From the NCBI RefSeq assembly GCF_036194065.1, contig NZ_CP108095.1, forward strand, positions 6,882,001-6,946,000: a stretch of 64,000 nt of DNA, given 5' to 3'. Within the stretch, counting starts at the first letter, position 1; each line of letters starts with the position of its first letter. Positions 1-7,872 of this stretch are shown here, piece after piece. Below the pieces are notes generated by a model. That model was not told the origin of the DNA and made no database searches. It saw nothing but the letters and a program-made list of their open reading frames with translations. Position numbers and translations under genes: made by a program. Source of the DNA: Streptomyces sp. NBC_00239. Lineage in GTDB: Bacteria > Actinomycetota > Actinomycetes > Streptomycetales > Streptomycetaceae.

Positions 1-32
1 GTGTAACCCAGGGGCAGGTTCTCGCAGCCGGT

Positions 33-679
33 TCATGGTCGGTCCTTCGCGTTCGGTGATCTGAGTTCGGCGAGCGGGCCGTAGACAGTGGAACGGGACA
101 CCCGCAGGGCGCCGGCGACGACGGGAGCGGCGCGGCGGACCGCGAACACCCGGGCCTCCTCCAGCCGGCCGAGAACGGCCAGGCGGTCCTGGCGGGTCAT
201 GCGTTCGACGGGGCGCCCCCTCTCGCGGACGTAGCTTCCGATGTGTGCTGGATCCGCTCGGACCAGTCCTGCTCGAATAGTGGCTCCGGGCGCTGCACGG
301 TGGGGGCGCCGAAGGCGGACAGGATCGCGGCTGCCTGTTCCAGCGGCGTGCGGTCGAGATTGATGCACAGCACCGCCGAGGGCCGGCCCTGCGATCGCGA
401 AGGACCGCGCTGGCCGATGTCAGTCGGCGGCCGTCGACGAGCAGCTTCTCGTACGGCCCGAAGACGACCTGTGCCGAGGGTTCGAGATCGTCCAGCTCTC
501 CCAGCAGCGAGGGGTCTCACGCCGCGGGAGGTCATCGGATTCCAGATCCCGAGGACCCGGTCGGTGTCCGGATCATGCAGGACGACCTCCGCGTACGGGC
601 CGAGCAGCAGCGCGACGGCCTGGGCCACCGGCGCCCACAGCCGAATTCGAGGGTCCTGAGTGTCTTCCACTTCACCCAT
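33..679 (-). pseudogene. Frameshifted YheO/DauR-like PAS-HTH transcriptional regulator
   Basis: The pieces of a YheO/DauR-type regulator are all present but in different reading frames. The N-terminal PAS part (start ATG at 679, MGEVEDTQDP, then VVLHDPDTDRVLGIWNPMTS) is in one frame. The middle (YEKLLVDGRRLTSASAVLRD, about 400-500) is in a second. LCINLDRTPLEQAAAIL returns to the first. The C-terminal HTH (GALRVSRSTVYGPLAELR, about 45-240) is in a third. At least three frame changes are needed, so it is almost certainly inactive unless the assembly carries indel errors. Intact homologues are about 210-220 residues and usually control amino-acid or small-molecule catabolism. Confidence 0.7.
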
Positions 680-1137
680 GCCTGGGCTGTAAGTCCGATC
701 TGGCTGAAAAGTCCAGAGTCGGCTGGCCAAACGAATCGCGCTCAAGACGCACCGCCCGCTCCTGCAGGAGCCTGCGGGACGTCGGGAGCACTCGGTGGAG
801 TAGGTCGTTCATCCAGATCTTGCGGTGCGGAGTGAGGCTGGTCACGGAGCGCCGAGCGCCAACCGCCGCAGGCAAGCACACACGCCCAGCTGGACTGCCC
901 GCACGATCCGGCACTCGCGCGTTTCTCGCGTCCCTGGTCCGGCCCTGTCCACGCTTTGCCCAGTTCGGCTCCTCGACGCGAGCGGAAGTACGTCAGCTGC
1001 CGCCTCGGACTGCCCGCCCGCGCCTCCAGCGTCGTGCCGGGTGCCAGCCCTTTCGCCGTGTGGATGCACACGCTCTATCGAGCTACTCGAGCTGAGCGCC
1101 TCCGCTGAGAGGGCGGAGCCGCGCTGGATTATCGAAG
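680..1137. other. Intergenic region without a recognisable gene
   Basis: This gap of about 460 bp lies between the broken YheO-like gene and the 3' end of the pucR-type gene. The open frames here are short, arginine/proline-rich and show no domain. It presumably held the promoter of the YheO-like gene. Confidence 0.4.
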
Positions 1138-2349
1138 TCACAGGCCGTTGATACGGGCCATCTTCCTCGCGGTCACCGGTGTGAAGTTCGCCGTCATGAA
1201 GCGGCTCGAATGACGGACCTGCCGCGAGTCCACAATCCGAGCCTGCGCCAAAAGCTGGCGGCTGCGCAACGTCACCTCCAGCTCGAACCGGGCACGAGGA
1301 TCACGGAGCTGCGATCCGAAGAGTTTCTCCAATTGGCGCATGCGGTACCGCACGGTCTGCGGATGCACGCTCAAGGCCTTCGCGACCTCCGGGGCGCCTC
1401 CGTGTTCGAGCCAGGCAAGCAGAGTGACCTCGAGCCGCTCGCTCTGGCGTGGGGTCAGGTCCGCGAGCGGCTTCAACCATTGGGCAGCCAACGCCGCGGG
1501 CAGTGTTTCGTCCTGGAGGAGCATCAGAGTGGAGAGATGATCGTCGACGAAGACGGGGCGTATGTCCTGACCTTGGTGGGCCCAGGTGAGGCTGAGCAGG
1601 CGAAGAGCCCAGCGCAGGGAGGACGCGGTATCCGCCAGGGGAACCTCGTGTCCTACAGCTGCGAGGCGGCCGCGCAGCGGGGCCTCCAGCCACGCCCTGG
1701 TGTCCGAGCCCGCGCTTGGAACGAGCAAGCAGGGCCGGCCCGCGAACACGCCAGGGAGGGAGTCGTGCAGGACAGCCGCAAGCTGTTGCATCTCTCCGGG
1801 GGTTGCCAGCATGACGCCCCGCACGGCGGGCGGGAGGGGCCAGGCTGCCTCCTCGGCCAGCTCAGCGAGGGACCGTTGCGGGGTGGCTCTGGCGTCGGTG
1901 AGCGCCTTGAACAGATGCTGCCGTGGCTGGTCGGACGGTGCGCCAGGCTCGTGCCAGTGCCTTGCGGAGGCCCGGTCTGTGGCCCCGTGTCCATCGTGGT
2001 GCGCCGGTCCGGCGCCGGTGTGGCGGGCGGGTTTCTGGGTGGCCGGCGGGCCTGCCTCGTGTCTGCCTTCCTGTGGGACGTTGCTCTCGTGTTCGAGGCA
2101 GGGATCCCCGCCATTCATGCCCTGATTCTCCGGCTGCCGGTAGCCCAGGGCGGCGAACAAGGCTTCCTCCAGCGAGCGCCTAAGCAATTCGTCGTGGGTC
2201 TCGTTGCCGTTCCCAAGCACAGAAGAGCCTGGTGTCCCTCGCAGAAGCTCCTCCACTATCTCGTCGGCCAGCACGGGGAGCTCCGTGCGCAGGACGCGGA
2301 TCCACTCGCTTGGGGGGCGGGACAAGATGCGGTTCAAGAGTTCACACAT
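1138..2349 (-). CDS. PucR/CdaR-family transcriptional regulator
   Basis: A 403-residue regulator. The C-terminus is a clear PucR-type helix-turn-helix (residues about 315-380): an LEHGG.EVAKALSVHPQTVRYR core followed by the MRQLEKLFG segment. The central 170-300 region resembles the GGDEF-like CdaR domain. The linker at about 95-150 is rich in Pro, His and Glu and looks disordered. ATG at 2349 is preceded by GAGGAAACG. PucR proteins are mostly activators of purine or other nitrogen-compound catabolism. With a permease, a hydrolase and other regulators within 6 kb, control of uptake and breakdown of a nitrogenous compound is possible, but that is inference. It is the only gene in its transcription unit here. 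Confidence 0.8.
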   Translation of the reverse strand: MCELLNRILSRPPSEWIRVLRTELPVLADEIVEELLRGTPGSSVLGNGNETHDELLRRSLEEALFAALGYRQPENQGMNGGDPCLEHESNVPQEGRHEAGPPATQKPARHTGAGPAHHDGHGATDRASARHWHEPGAPSDQPRQHLFKALTDARATPQRSLAELAEEAAWPLPPAVRGVMLATPGEMQQLAAVLHDSLPGVFAGRPCLLVPSAGSDTRAWLEAPLRGRLAAVGHEVPLADTASSLRWALRLLSLTWAHQGQDIRPVFVDDHLSTLMLLQDETLPAALAAQWLKPLADLTPRQSERLEVTLLAWLEHGGAPEVAKALSVHPQTVRYRMRQLEKLFGSQLRDPRARFELEVTLRSRQLLAQARIVDSRQVRHSSRFMTANFTPVTARKMARINGL

Positions 2350-3094
2350 CGTTTCCTCGTTCCTGCCGGGGGTGGGAAGGCGACGGGCCGGCCAACTGAG
2401 GCCGCGTTACGATCCCCCTCAGCCGCAGCCGGGTTGGCGCAGCCCCTTGCCCGCCTATTGCGGGCCCGTTCTCCAGGTTCTTCCCGCAGATCTACTTCGT
2501 TCCCGATGTCGGGATGCGGCGGGTGGCTGGCGGCCGGCTGACGATCGTGACTCTGTTGGAGGAGGATCTTCCGGATTGTTCGATCTTCGGAGAGACGCGC
2601 GGAAAGTTGTCACCTTCCGATAAATCTCTGAAGGTGCTGTATGTCTCCACGATCCTTTCTTCTCTCCCAGCTCGGCCATGCCCACGGACCTGGGAGAACC
2701 AGGAGCAGCCGGCGGAGCCGCTTCTGGGTGTCGGATGCTCGCCCGGCGGGCCTCGCCCTCGCGGCGAACGCGAACTCCGTCACCGGGCAGACCGCGTCCG
2801 CCACCGCCGAACCCGCGGGCCGGCTGCACCCGCGAGCGGTTGGCGGGAGACATCTTCGATCAAGCAGGGTGGGGCGACCGCGTGGCCTTTGAGGCCCCTC
2901 GTTCCGTCCTTGAGCGAGGGGCCTCGGTCGCGACCACGTTCTGTCGCTGGTCGGGTCCGCGAGCTGGCACCGACCTCCACACCTTCGTCGGTCGAGCCTG
3001 TCACCGCATTCGGTGCCCAGCCAATGTCGCCCGGTCCGAATGTGTGGGATGCCACAAGCCAAGGGATCGGAGCGCGCGCAGTGCCACGGGTGAC
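2350..3094. other. Intergenic region, no supported gene
   Basis: About 745 bp between the start of the pucR-type gene and the end of gntR. Frames on both strands are low-complexity and match nothing I recognise. The only structure I see is the inverted repeat at 2611-2636, listed separately. Confidence 0.4.
2611..2636. promoter_or_regulatory. Inverted repeat CACCTTC-N12-GAAGGTG
   Basis: A perfect 7-bp inverted repeat spaced by 12 bp lies about 260 bp upstream of the pucR-type start, inside an unusually A/T-richer patch. It could be an operator or a weak hairpin; no poly-T follows it. Confidence 0.3.
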
Positions 3095-3760
3095 CTACTG
3101 TCGGCCGTGTTCGCCGCTTCCTGTTTTGAGATGATCCACCATTAGCCGTTCGGCGAGATCAGGTTCGCCGCTTTCGAGGGCGGCGATGATCTGTTCGTGC
3201 TCGTCCGCGGAACGGCGCAGGTCGGCCAGATGCCACCCCTTCTTCAGGCCGATCAGACGTGCGAAGCCGCGTAGTCGCCGGACGGTGTCGGCGACAATTG
3301 GCAGCCCCGACATCGCGGCCAGACGCTGGTGGAACTCGTCGTCGCAGTCGAGCGCAGCGTTGACATCTTTGGCCGCGAGAGCCCGTCGCGTGCGGACCAT
3401 GATGAGGTGCAGCACGTCGCTGCCCGATTCGTCGGCGACGGTCGCCGCTTCTCTCGCGGCGAGACTCTCAAGCGCGGTGCGCATCAGTAGCACCTCACGT
3501 TCGAGTTCTGGCGATGTATCGGCCACCACGCACTGGCGGCGACGTCCGTCCAGGACGAGAGCATCGGAGAGCAATTCTCGCAGTGCCTCACGGACCGGTG
3601 TCCGCGAAACTTCTAGCTCGCCCGCGATCTCGATCTCGCTGAGCGGGCTGCCTGCCGCAAGCTCGCCGTGCAGAATCCGGCGTCGAAGCTCGTGGTAGAC
3701 GCGGGCAGACGCGGGGGTGCGCTCGATCGGCGTCTTCGTATGCGGCCGGAAACCCTTCAC
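3095..3760 (-). CDS. GntR-family (FCD/FadR subfamily) transcriptional regulator
   Basis: A 221-residue repressor. Residues about 18-80 form the winged HTH (YHELRRRILHGELAAGSPLS, then ELEVSRTPVREALREL). Residues about 95-215 form an all-helical FCD ligand domain with the typical D..FH and DEH.I.AAL metal-site motifs (DDEFHQRL, SADEHEQIIAALE). GTG start at 3760 overlaps the cocE stop as GTGA, so it is translationally coupled to the hydrolase. The likely targets are the operator pair at 5448-5479 between cocE and the divergent permease. FCD regulators usually bind small organic acids, which fits control of a catabolic operon. Confidence 0.85.
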   Translation of the reverse strand: MKGFRPHTKTPIERTPASARVYHELRRRILHGELAAGSPLSEIEIAGELEVSRTPVREALRELLSDALVLDGRRRQCVVADTSPELEREVLLMRTALESLAAREAATVADESGSDVLHLIMVRTRRALAAKDVNAALDCDDEFHQRLAAMSGLPIVADTVRRLRGFARLIGLKKGWHLADLRRSADEHEQIIAALESGEPDLAERLMVDHLKTGSGEHGRQ

Positions 3761-5391
3761 GTTGCCGATCCTGCCGGGTTGAGGATGCCGATCGTGAGCG
3801 CGGTGCCGGCAGTGCCTCCGGTCGCCATGGCGAGCTCAACCGTGGTGACGGTAGTGGCTGTCCACGGCTCTTCGTCAGTGCCGGGGTGGACAGCGTACTG
3901 CGGGAAGCTGCTCCCCGAGACCAGGACAGCAAGGCGGTGGCCCACATCAAGTCGACAACCGATCACGCCGAGGTCGACGGTCGCCTCAGCTGGCCAGGGG
4001 GCCCGGACGAGGGCGGCACCATCGCCGATGCGGCGCGCAGTTCCATCCGGTGCGAGGTCGAGGAGCCGGACCATGACGTGTGCAGATCCACAGCCGCCCC
4101 GGAACCGTCCCGCGAGGGTGGCCCGGCCGAGGATCTCCATGGGCGCTTCGGCCGGTTCGCCTACGAAACTGACAACGTCATCGCGACCGAGAACGCAAGA
4201 CTCGTCGGGAGGGTCGATGTTCGGGTAGTGCGGATGCGCCAGGCTGGGAACAGGATCGGTCGGATCATGGTGCCAGCGCACCTCGCTGGTTGGGCTGGGC
4301 GCGGGGGAGAGGCGGCCATCGGAGGTCAGGAACAAAGAGGCCTCGGTCGTGCCGCGCGGTGGCCAGTGGTCGTCCTCGCGGAACTCCTCAGAACCCAGCC
4401 GCCACCGCACAGCGGCCGGTACCGGCAGCTCGGCGCCTTTGAGGTGGCGCTCGAAGAAGGGCAGCAGGAGGCCGAGGTAGTCGTCAAGAAACTTCTTCTG
4501 GGCGCCCGGACTGGCGAACGGGTCGGCATACGGCTCACCGGTCGGACGCCGTACAGTCCAGCCGTGGTCGCGAACGTCGACGACAAGAAGGTGCTCTGCG
4601 GGTCCAGTCCGTGCCTGTTCCCACGCTGCTAGCTGGTCGCTGAGGAAGTAGTCGTCGAAGCCGGCCAGGTGCAAGGTGGGGATGCGGTCGGTGACTGGCA
4701 GCGTTGTCACATCCAGCTTCCCGGTGGCCCACTCGTCGAGGAAGAGGGGGCGCCGCCCGCCCAAGGCGGTGGCTGCGATCTCGGACTGTGGCCGTACGCG
4801 CCAATCGATGGTCCCTTCGTAGTCGTAGAGGCCCTCGTCGACCCAGGTCTGTAGTGCCCACACCGTGCACAGCTCGAGTGGGAAGACGTCCTGCCGGCGA
4901 ACAGCGCGCCGCAACATTGGGGCCGTCACTCGCGGGGTGATGGCACACAGTGCCGGGTGGCCACTGGCAGCTGCGGCCCATTGAGTAAAGCCGTAGTAGG
5001 AGTCGCCGAACATGCCCACTGGGCCGGTCGCCCATGGCTGAGCGACGATCCACTCCAGGGTGTCGTAGGCGTCGTCGATCTCCGCGACGAACGGCATGAG
5101 AGCACCGTCGGAGCGAAGTTTGCCGCGGACGTCTTGCACCACGACGACGTAACCGTGGGCCGTGAACCAGTCTGCGATCTGGGGCATGAAGCACTCTGCG
5201 CTGGTCTTGTCGTACGGCAGTCGTGCCAGCAAGACCGGCCCGTCTCCCGCGGGCGGGAGATACGTATCGGTCGCGAGCCGAATTCCGTCGCGCATGGGCA
5301 CCGCGTGCTGGCGGGCGTGCGGCGGAGGTTCGGTCAGCGGGAGACGTTCAGCGCGCCGCTCGCCAGGAGCGTTGGCGAAGGGGGTGGTCAT
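3757..5391 (-). CDS. CocE/NonD-family alpha/beta-hydrolase (X-Pro dipeptidyl-peptidase-like)
   Basis: A 544-residue serine hydrolase. The N-terminal domain begins VPMRDGIRLATDTYLP, typical of CocE. The nucleophile is Ser131 in GDSYYG, with the acid in LHLAGFDDYF (about 262) and the histidine in VRDHGWT (about 292). The C-terminal jelly-roll includes SVRWHHDP-like and SSFPQYAVHPGT segments. I chose ATG at 5391, preceded by GAGAGGTGAC, over an upstream in-frame ATG at 5442. Family members cleave esters or amides (cocaine esterase, acylases, X-Pro peptidases); the substrate here is unknown. It forms a two-gene operon with gntR and diverges from an NCS1 transporter that may import its substrate. 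Confidence 0.85.
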   Translation of the reverse strand: MTTPFANAPGERRAERLPLTEPPPHARQHAVPMRDGIRLATDTYLPPAGDGPVLLARLPYDKTSAECFMPQIADWFTAHGYVVVVQDVRGKLRSDGALMPFVAEIDDAYDTLEWIVAQPWATGPVGMFGDSYYGFTQWAAAASGHPALCAITPRVTAPMLRRAVRRQDVFPLELCTVWALQTWVDEGLYDYEGTIDWRVRPQSEIAATALGGRRPLFLDEWATGKLDVTTLPVTDRIPTLHLAGFDDYFLSDQLAAWEQARTGPAEHLLVVDVRDHGWTVRRPTGEPYADPFASPGAQKKFLDDYLGLLLPFFERHLKGAELPVPAAVRWRLGSEEFREDDHWPPRGTTEASLFLTSDGRLSPAPSPTSEVRWHHDPTDPVPSLAHPHYPNIDPPDESCVLGRDDVVSFVGEPAEAPMEILGRATLAGRFRGGCGSAHVMVRLLDLAPDGTARRIGDGAALVRAPWPAEATVDLGVIGCRLDVGHRLAVLVSGSSFPQYAVHPGTDEEPWTATTVTTVELAMATGGTAGTALTIGILNPAGSAT

Positions 5392-5447
5392 GATGTCACC
5401 TCTCAGGTGGTTCGGGGTGGCCGACACAGCCAGCAAATGCAAGTCAA

Positions 5448-5479
5448 GTATTTACATGCAAGACGCTCACTTGTATACA
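5448..5479. promoter_or_regulatory. Probable GntR operator pair in the divergent cocE / permease promoter
   Basis: Two palindromic sites, GTATTTAC (5448-5455) and TGTATACA (5472-5479), have centres 24 bp apart in the 139-bp gap between the divergent genes. GT-N-AC palindromes are the usual FadR/FCD half-site arrangement. The spacing is compatible with two repressor dimers on nearly the same DNA face. Confidence 0.55.
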
Positions 5480-5530
5480 TAGCTACCCCATTGATGTGGC
5501 GGAGGCCACTGGCACAGTCGAGGTGACCCA

Positions 5531-6994
5531 ATGCAAGCCGCTCAAGACCCCTCCACCGCCGCAGCATCTGCGATCGAGGCGCGGTCGATCGATCACATCC
5601 CGCTTGGCGAACGACACGGGAAGGTGTGGCATGTCGCACCCGTGTGGATCGCCGGCAATGCCAATGTCGGCACGGTCGCGGTCGGGGCAGCGGGGGTCGC
5701 CCTCGGCGCCGATCTGCTCTGGATCATCATCGCTGCCTGTGCCGGGTCCGCGTTTGGCGCGATCTTCGCTGCGCTGCACTCGACACAGGGACCCCACCTC
5801 GGACTGCCCCAACTGATCCAGTCGCGTCCACAATTCGGGTACGCGGGTGCAGGTGGCGTCTTCGTCCTGGCACTTGTGAACTACATCGGTTTCAACACCT
5901 TCGCCTGCATTCTCGCGGCGCAGAGCCTGTCCGTAGGCATCGGCCTCGGGAAGACGGCATCGGTTCTGGCCGTGGTGACGATATCTGCCGTCATCGCACT
6001 CTTGGGGTACAACTGGATCCACCACGCAACCCGGTGGATCACCCCTGCCTTCCTCATCTCCTTCGCAGTTCTGACCGTCGTCGCCGTCGGCAGCGACGCC
6101 ACAGTAGCCGCAGTTGCCCCGATAGCTCATGGTTTCGCATGGACGCCCTTCCTGGTCGTCTTCGGTCTGGCAGCCGGCTACCAGATCAACTGGGCGATCT
6201 ACGTTTCCGACTACACCCGCTACCTGCCCCCCACAGTGTCGTCACGGGCGATGTTCTGGTGCACCTACCTCGGCATGAGCCTGAGCTCGATGTGGCTCGC
6301 GACCCTCGGGGCCTTGCTGGCGGCTCGATTCGTACCCGGCGACGCCGTCGCTGGCGTGGTCGCAGCAGGCGACGCGGCCACTGCCGGGTTTGGCCGCATC
6401 GTCGTGCTGATCGGCCTGCTCGGGCTCATCGCGACGATGGCCATGAACACCTACGGCTCGGCCCTCACCCTCATCAGCATGCTCGACACATTTCGGGACA
6501 TTCGACCCACCGCGCGGTTGCGAACAGTCGCGGTCCTAGCGGTCAGTGCGGTCGTGATCCTGCTGACGTTCCTCGCCTCTGACGACTTCCTCAGCTCGTT
6601 CGGCACCTATCTGACGCTCCTCCTCTACCTCTTCGCGCCGTGGACGGCGATCAACCTCGTCGACTACTTCCTGGTCCGCCGTGGCCGCTACTCCATCGCG
6701 CAAATCTTCAAGGCTGACGGCATCTACGGCCGGATCAACGGCCGCGGCCTGCTCGCCTACACGCTGGGCGCCGCCGCGGAGGTACCGTTCATGAACACCA
6801 GCGCGTTCATCGGGCCAGTCACCGATGCGATCGGTGGCGCCGACCTCGCTGTGTTCGTTGGCTTGACGGTGGGAGGTGCCTGCTACTGGCTCAGCTATCG
6901 CGGTTACGACTTCGCCGCCGAAGAGGCGGTCCTGCGCAGCGACAACGCGAGCGGAGCGCCGATCAGCGCCACAAAGAGTGGCCGCCTGATCTGA
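5531..6994 (+). CDS. NCS1-family purine/pyrimidine/cytosine-type permease
   Basis: A 487-residue membrane protein with about 12 hydrophobic helices. NCS1 hallmarks are the N-terminal IDHIPLGERHGKVWHVAPVW region, NANVGTVAVGA in TM1, the long TM5/6 region VVFGLAAGYQINWAIYVSDY and the conserved SDYTRYLP. It is a secondary transporter of nucleobases, hydantoins, allantoin or thiamine-like compounds, coupled to H+ or Na+. ATG at 5531 follows the shared regulatory gap with cocE; no strong Shine-Dalgarno is visible. It is probably co-regulated with cocE by the GntR protein. Confidence 0.88.
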   Translation: MQAAQDPSTAAASAIEARSIDHIPLGERHGKVWHVAPVWIAGNANVGTVAVGAAGVALGADLLWIIIAACAGSAFGAIFAALHSTQGPHLGLPQLIQSRPQFGYAGAGGVFVLALVNYIGFNTFACILAAQSLSVGIGLGKTASVLAVVTISAVIALLGYNWIHHATRWITPAFLISFAVLTVVAVGSDATVAAVAPIAHGFAWTPFLVVFGLAAGYQINWAIYVSDYTRYLPPTVSSRAMFWCTYLGMSLSSMWLATLGALLAARFVPGDAVAGVVAAGDAATAGFGRIVVLIGLLGLIATMAMNTYGSALTLISMLDTFRDIRPTARLRTVAVLAVSAVVILLTFLASDDFLSSFGTYLTLLLYLFAPWTAINLVDYFLVRRGRYSIAQIFKADGIYGRINGRGLLAYTLGAAAEVPFMNTSAFIGPVTDAIGGADLAVFVGLTVGGACYWLSYRGYDFAAEEAVLRSDNASGAPISATKSGRLI

Positions 6995-7013
6995 TCTCGC
7001 TCTGCCGCCCGAG

Positions 7014-7040
7014 CCGACCTCGATCTACAGATCGGTTCGG
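7014..7040 (+). terminator. Possible terminator after the NCS1 permease
   Basis: The stretch CCGACCTCGATCT-ACA-AGATCGGTTCGG-like folds into an imperfect hairpin 20 bp after the permease stop. There is no T-tract, as is common in GC-rich actinomycetes. Confidence 0.35.
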
Positions 7041-7625
7041 TGGCGAGCGGGGGCGCAGGGGGCGGGGTCTAGGCCGACTGTGGACCATCCGCATCGCTGG
7101 CCACAGCGATCGCACAGCGTCGGTCACCTGCTCCTCGCCCGGTGCCACGCCAGCCAGGTGGTCCCAGGACATCGCGGCACTGCGCCGGTTCGCCCCTGCA
7201 CGCGCGCTCGCCCACGCGAAGGCCGCCGCGACCCGTCCGGACGCCGGCCTGCCAGTGCCGGGCCCCGCAGTGCTCCGTCTACGAGAACAACCAGGAGCCC
7301 TGCGCGGGGGCGGGCCGTCTGTGCCACATCGACGCCGCCACGCCAGAATCATCAGCAGAACCGCACCCGCCGCGGACCCTCCCAAAGTCGCGGGCATCCG
7401 CCGACACGACGCCTGAAAGCGTTCCGGGCGGATTCCGCGCACCCGCCATCCCGCCCCTGACGAGCAGTCTCCGGCGCGCCCCTTTGCCATGGGCGCCACG
7501 GCCAACGAAGCACCCGTCGACACCATCAGGGATGAAGGAACGGGTTTGAACACGACAAGTGGACACGGAAGTCATCCCGTCGCAGCAGGTCGCGGCGGTC
7601 CGTCTCCCGTGCGGGTAATTGACAG
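7041..7625. other. Intergenic region, possible decayed coding sequence
   Basis: About 585 bp with several overlapping frames but no convincing gene. One plus-strand frame reads like real protein for about 25 residues (DIAALRRFAPARALAHAKAA) before degenerating, which hints at an eroded gene that I cannot identify. Confidence 0.3.
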
Positions 7626-7639
7626 GGTACGAACGTACC
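7626..7639. promoter_or_regulatory. Probable TetR operator upstream of the acyl-CoA operon
   Basis: A perfect 14-bp palindrome GGTACG-AA-CGTACC lies 54 bp before the first start codon of the operon, and a further CGTACC half-site follows at 7645-7651. A 6-2-6 repeat with the same GGTAC core precedes the tetR gene at 11126-11139, suggesting that regulator as the binding partner. Confidence 0.55.
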
Positions 7640-7692
7640 TCCTAACGTACCCACATCCAGGCACCGCCGCCGCAGCTCGACGAGGAGCACCG

Positions 7693-7872
7693 ATGCAGCA
7701 CCTACACGACATAGACGTCCGGGTCCCGATGCCTGACGGCGCAACCCTCGCCGCCAACATCGCCCGCCAGGGCGAGGAGCAGATGGTTCCCGCGCTCAAC
7801 CACATCCCTCACGAGCCGGACCAACCCAGCGGCCTGGTGCTGCCGGTCATCGACCGCAAGGACCAGCCGTGA
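7693..7872 (+). pseudogene. Internally deleted CocE-like hydrolase remnant, 59 codons, acting as operon leader
   Basis: The short frame starts with ATG after CGAGGAGCACCG and encodes a CocE-type N-terminus (DIDVRVPMPDGATLAANIAR). This is joined directly to what looks like a CocE C-terminus (HEPDQPSGLVLPV; family members end with similar SRLVLPV sequences). The catalytic core is gone. The stop overlaps the next start as GTGA, so translation of this mini-gene is coupled to the acyl-CoA ligase. It is either a simple relic kept for its ribosome-binding site or a small leader. The identification rests on short similarity read by eye. Confidence 0.5.
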
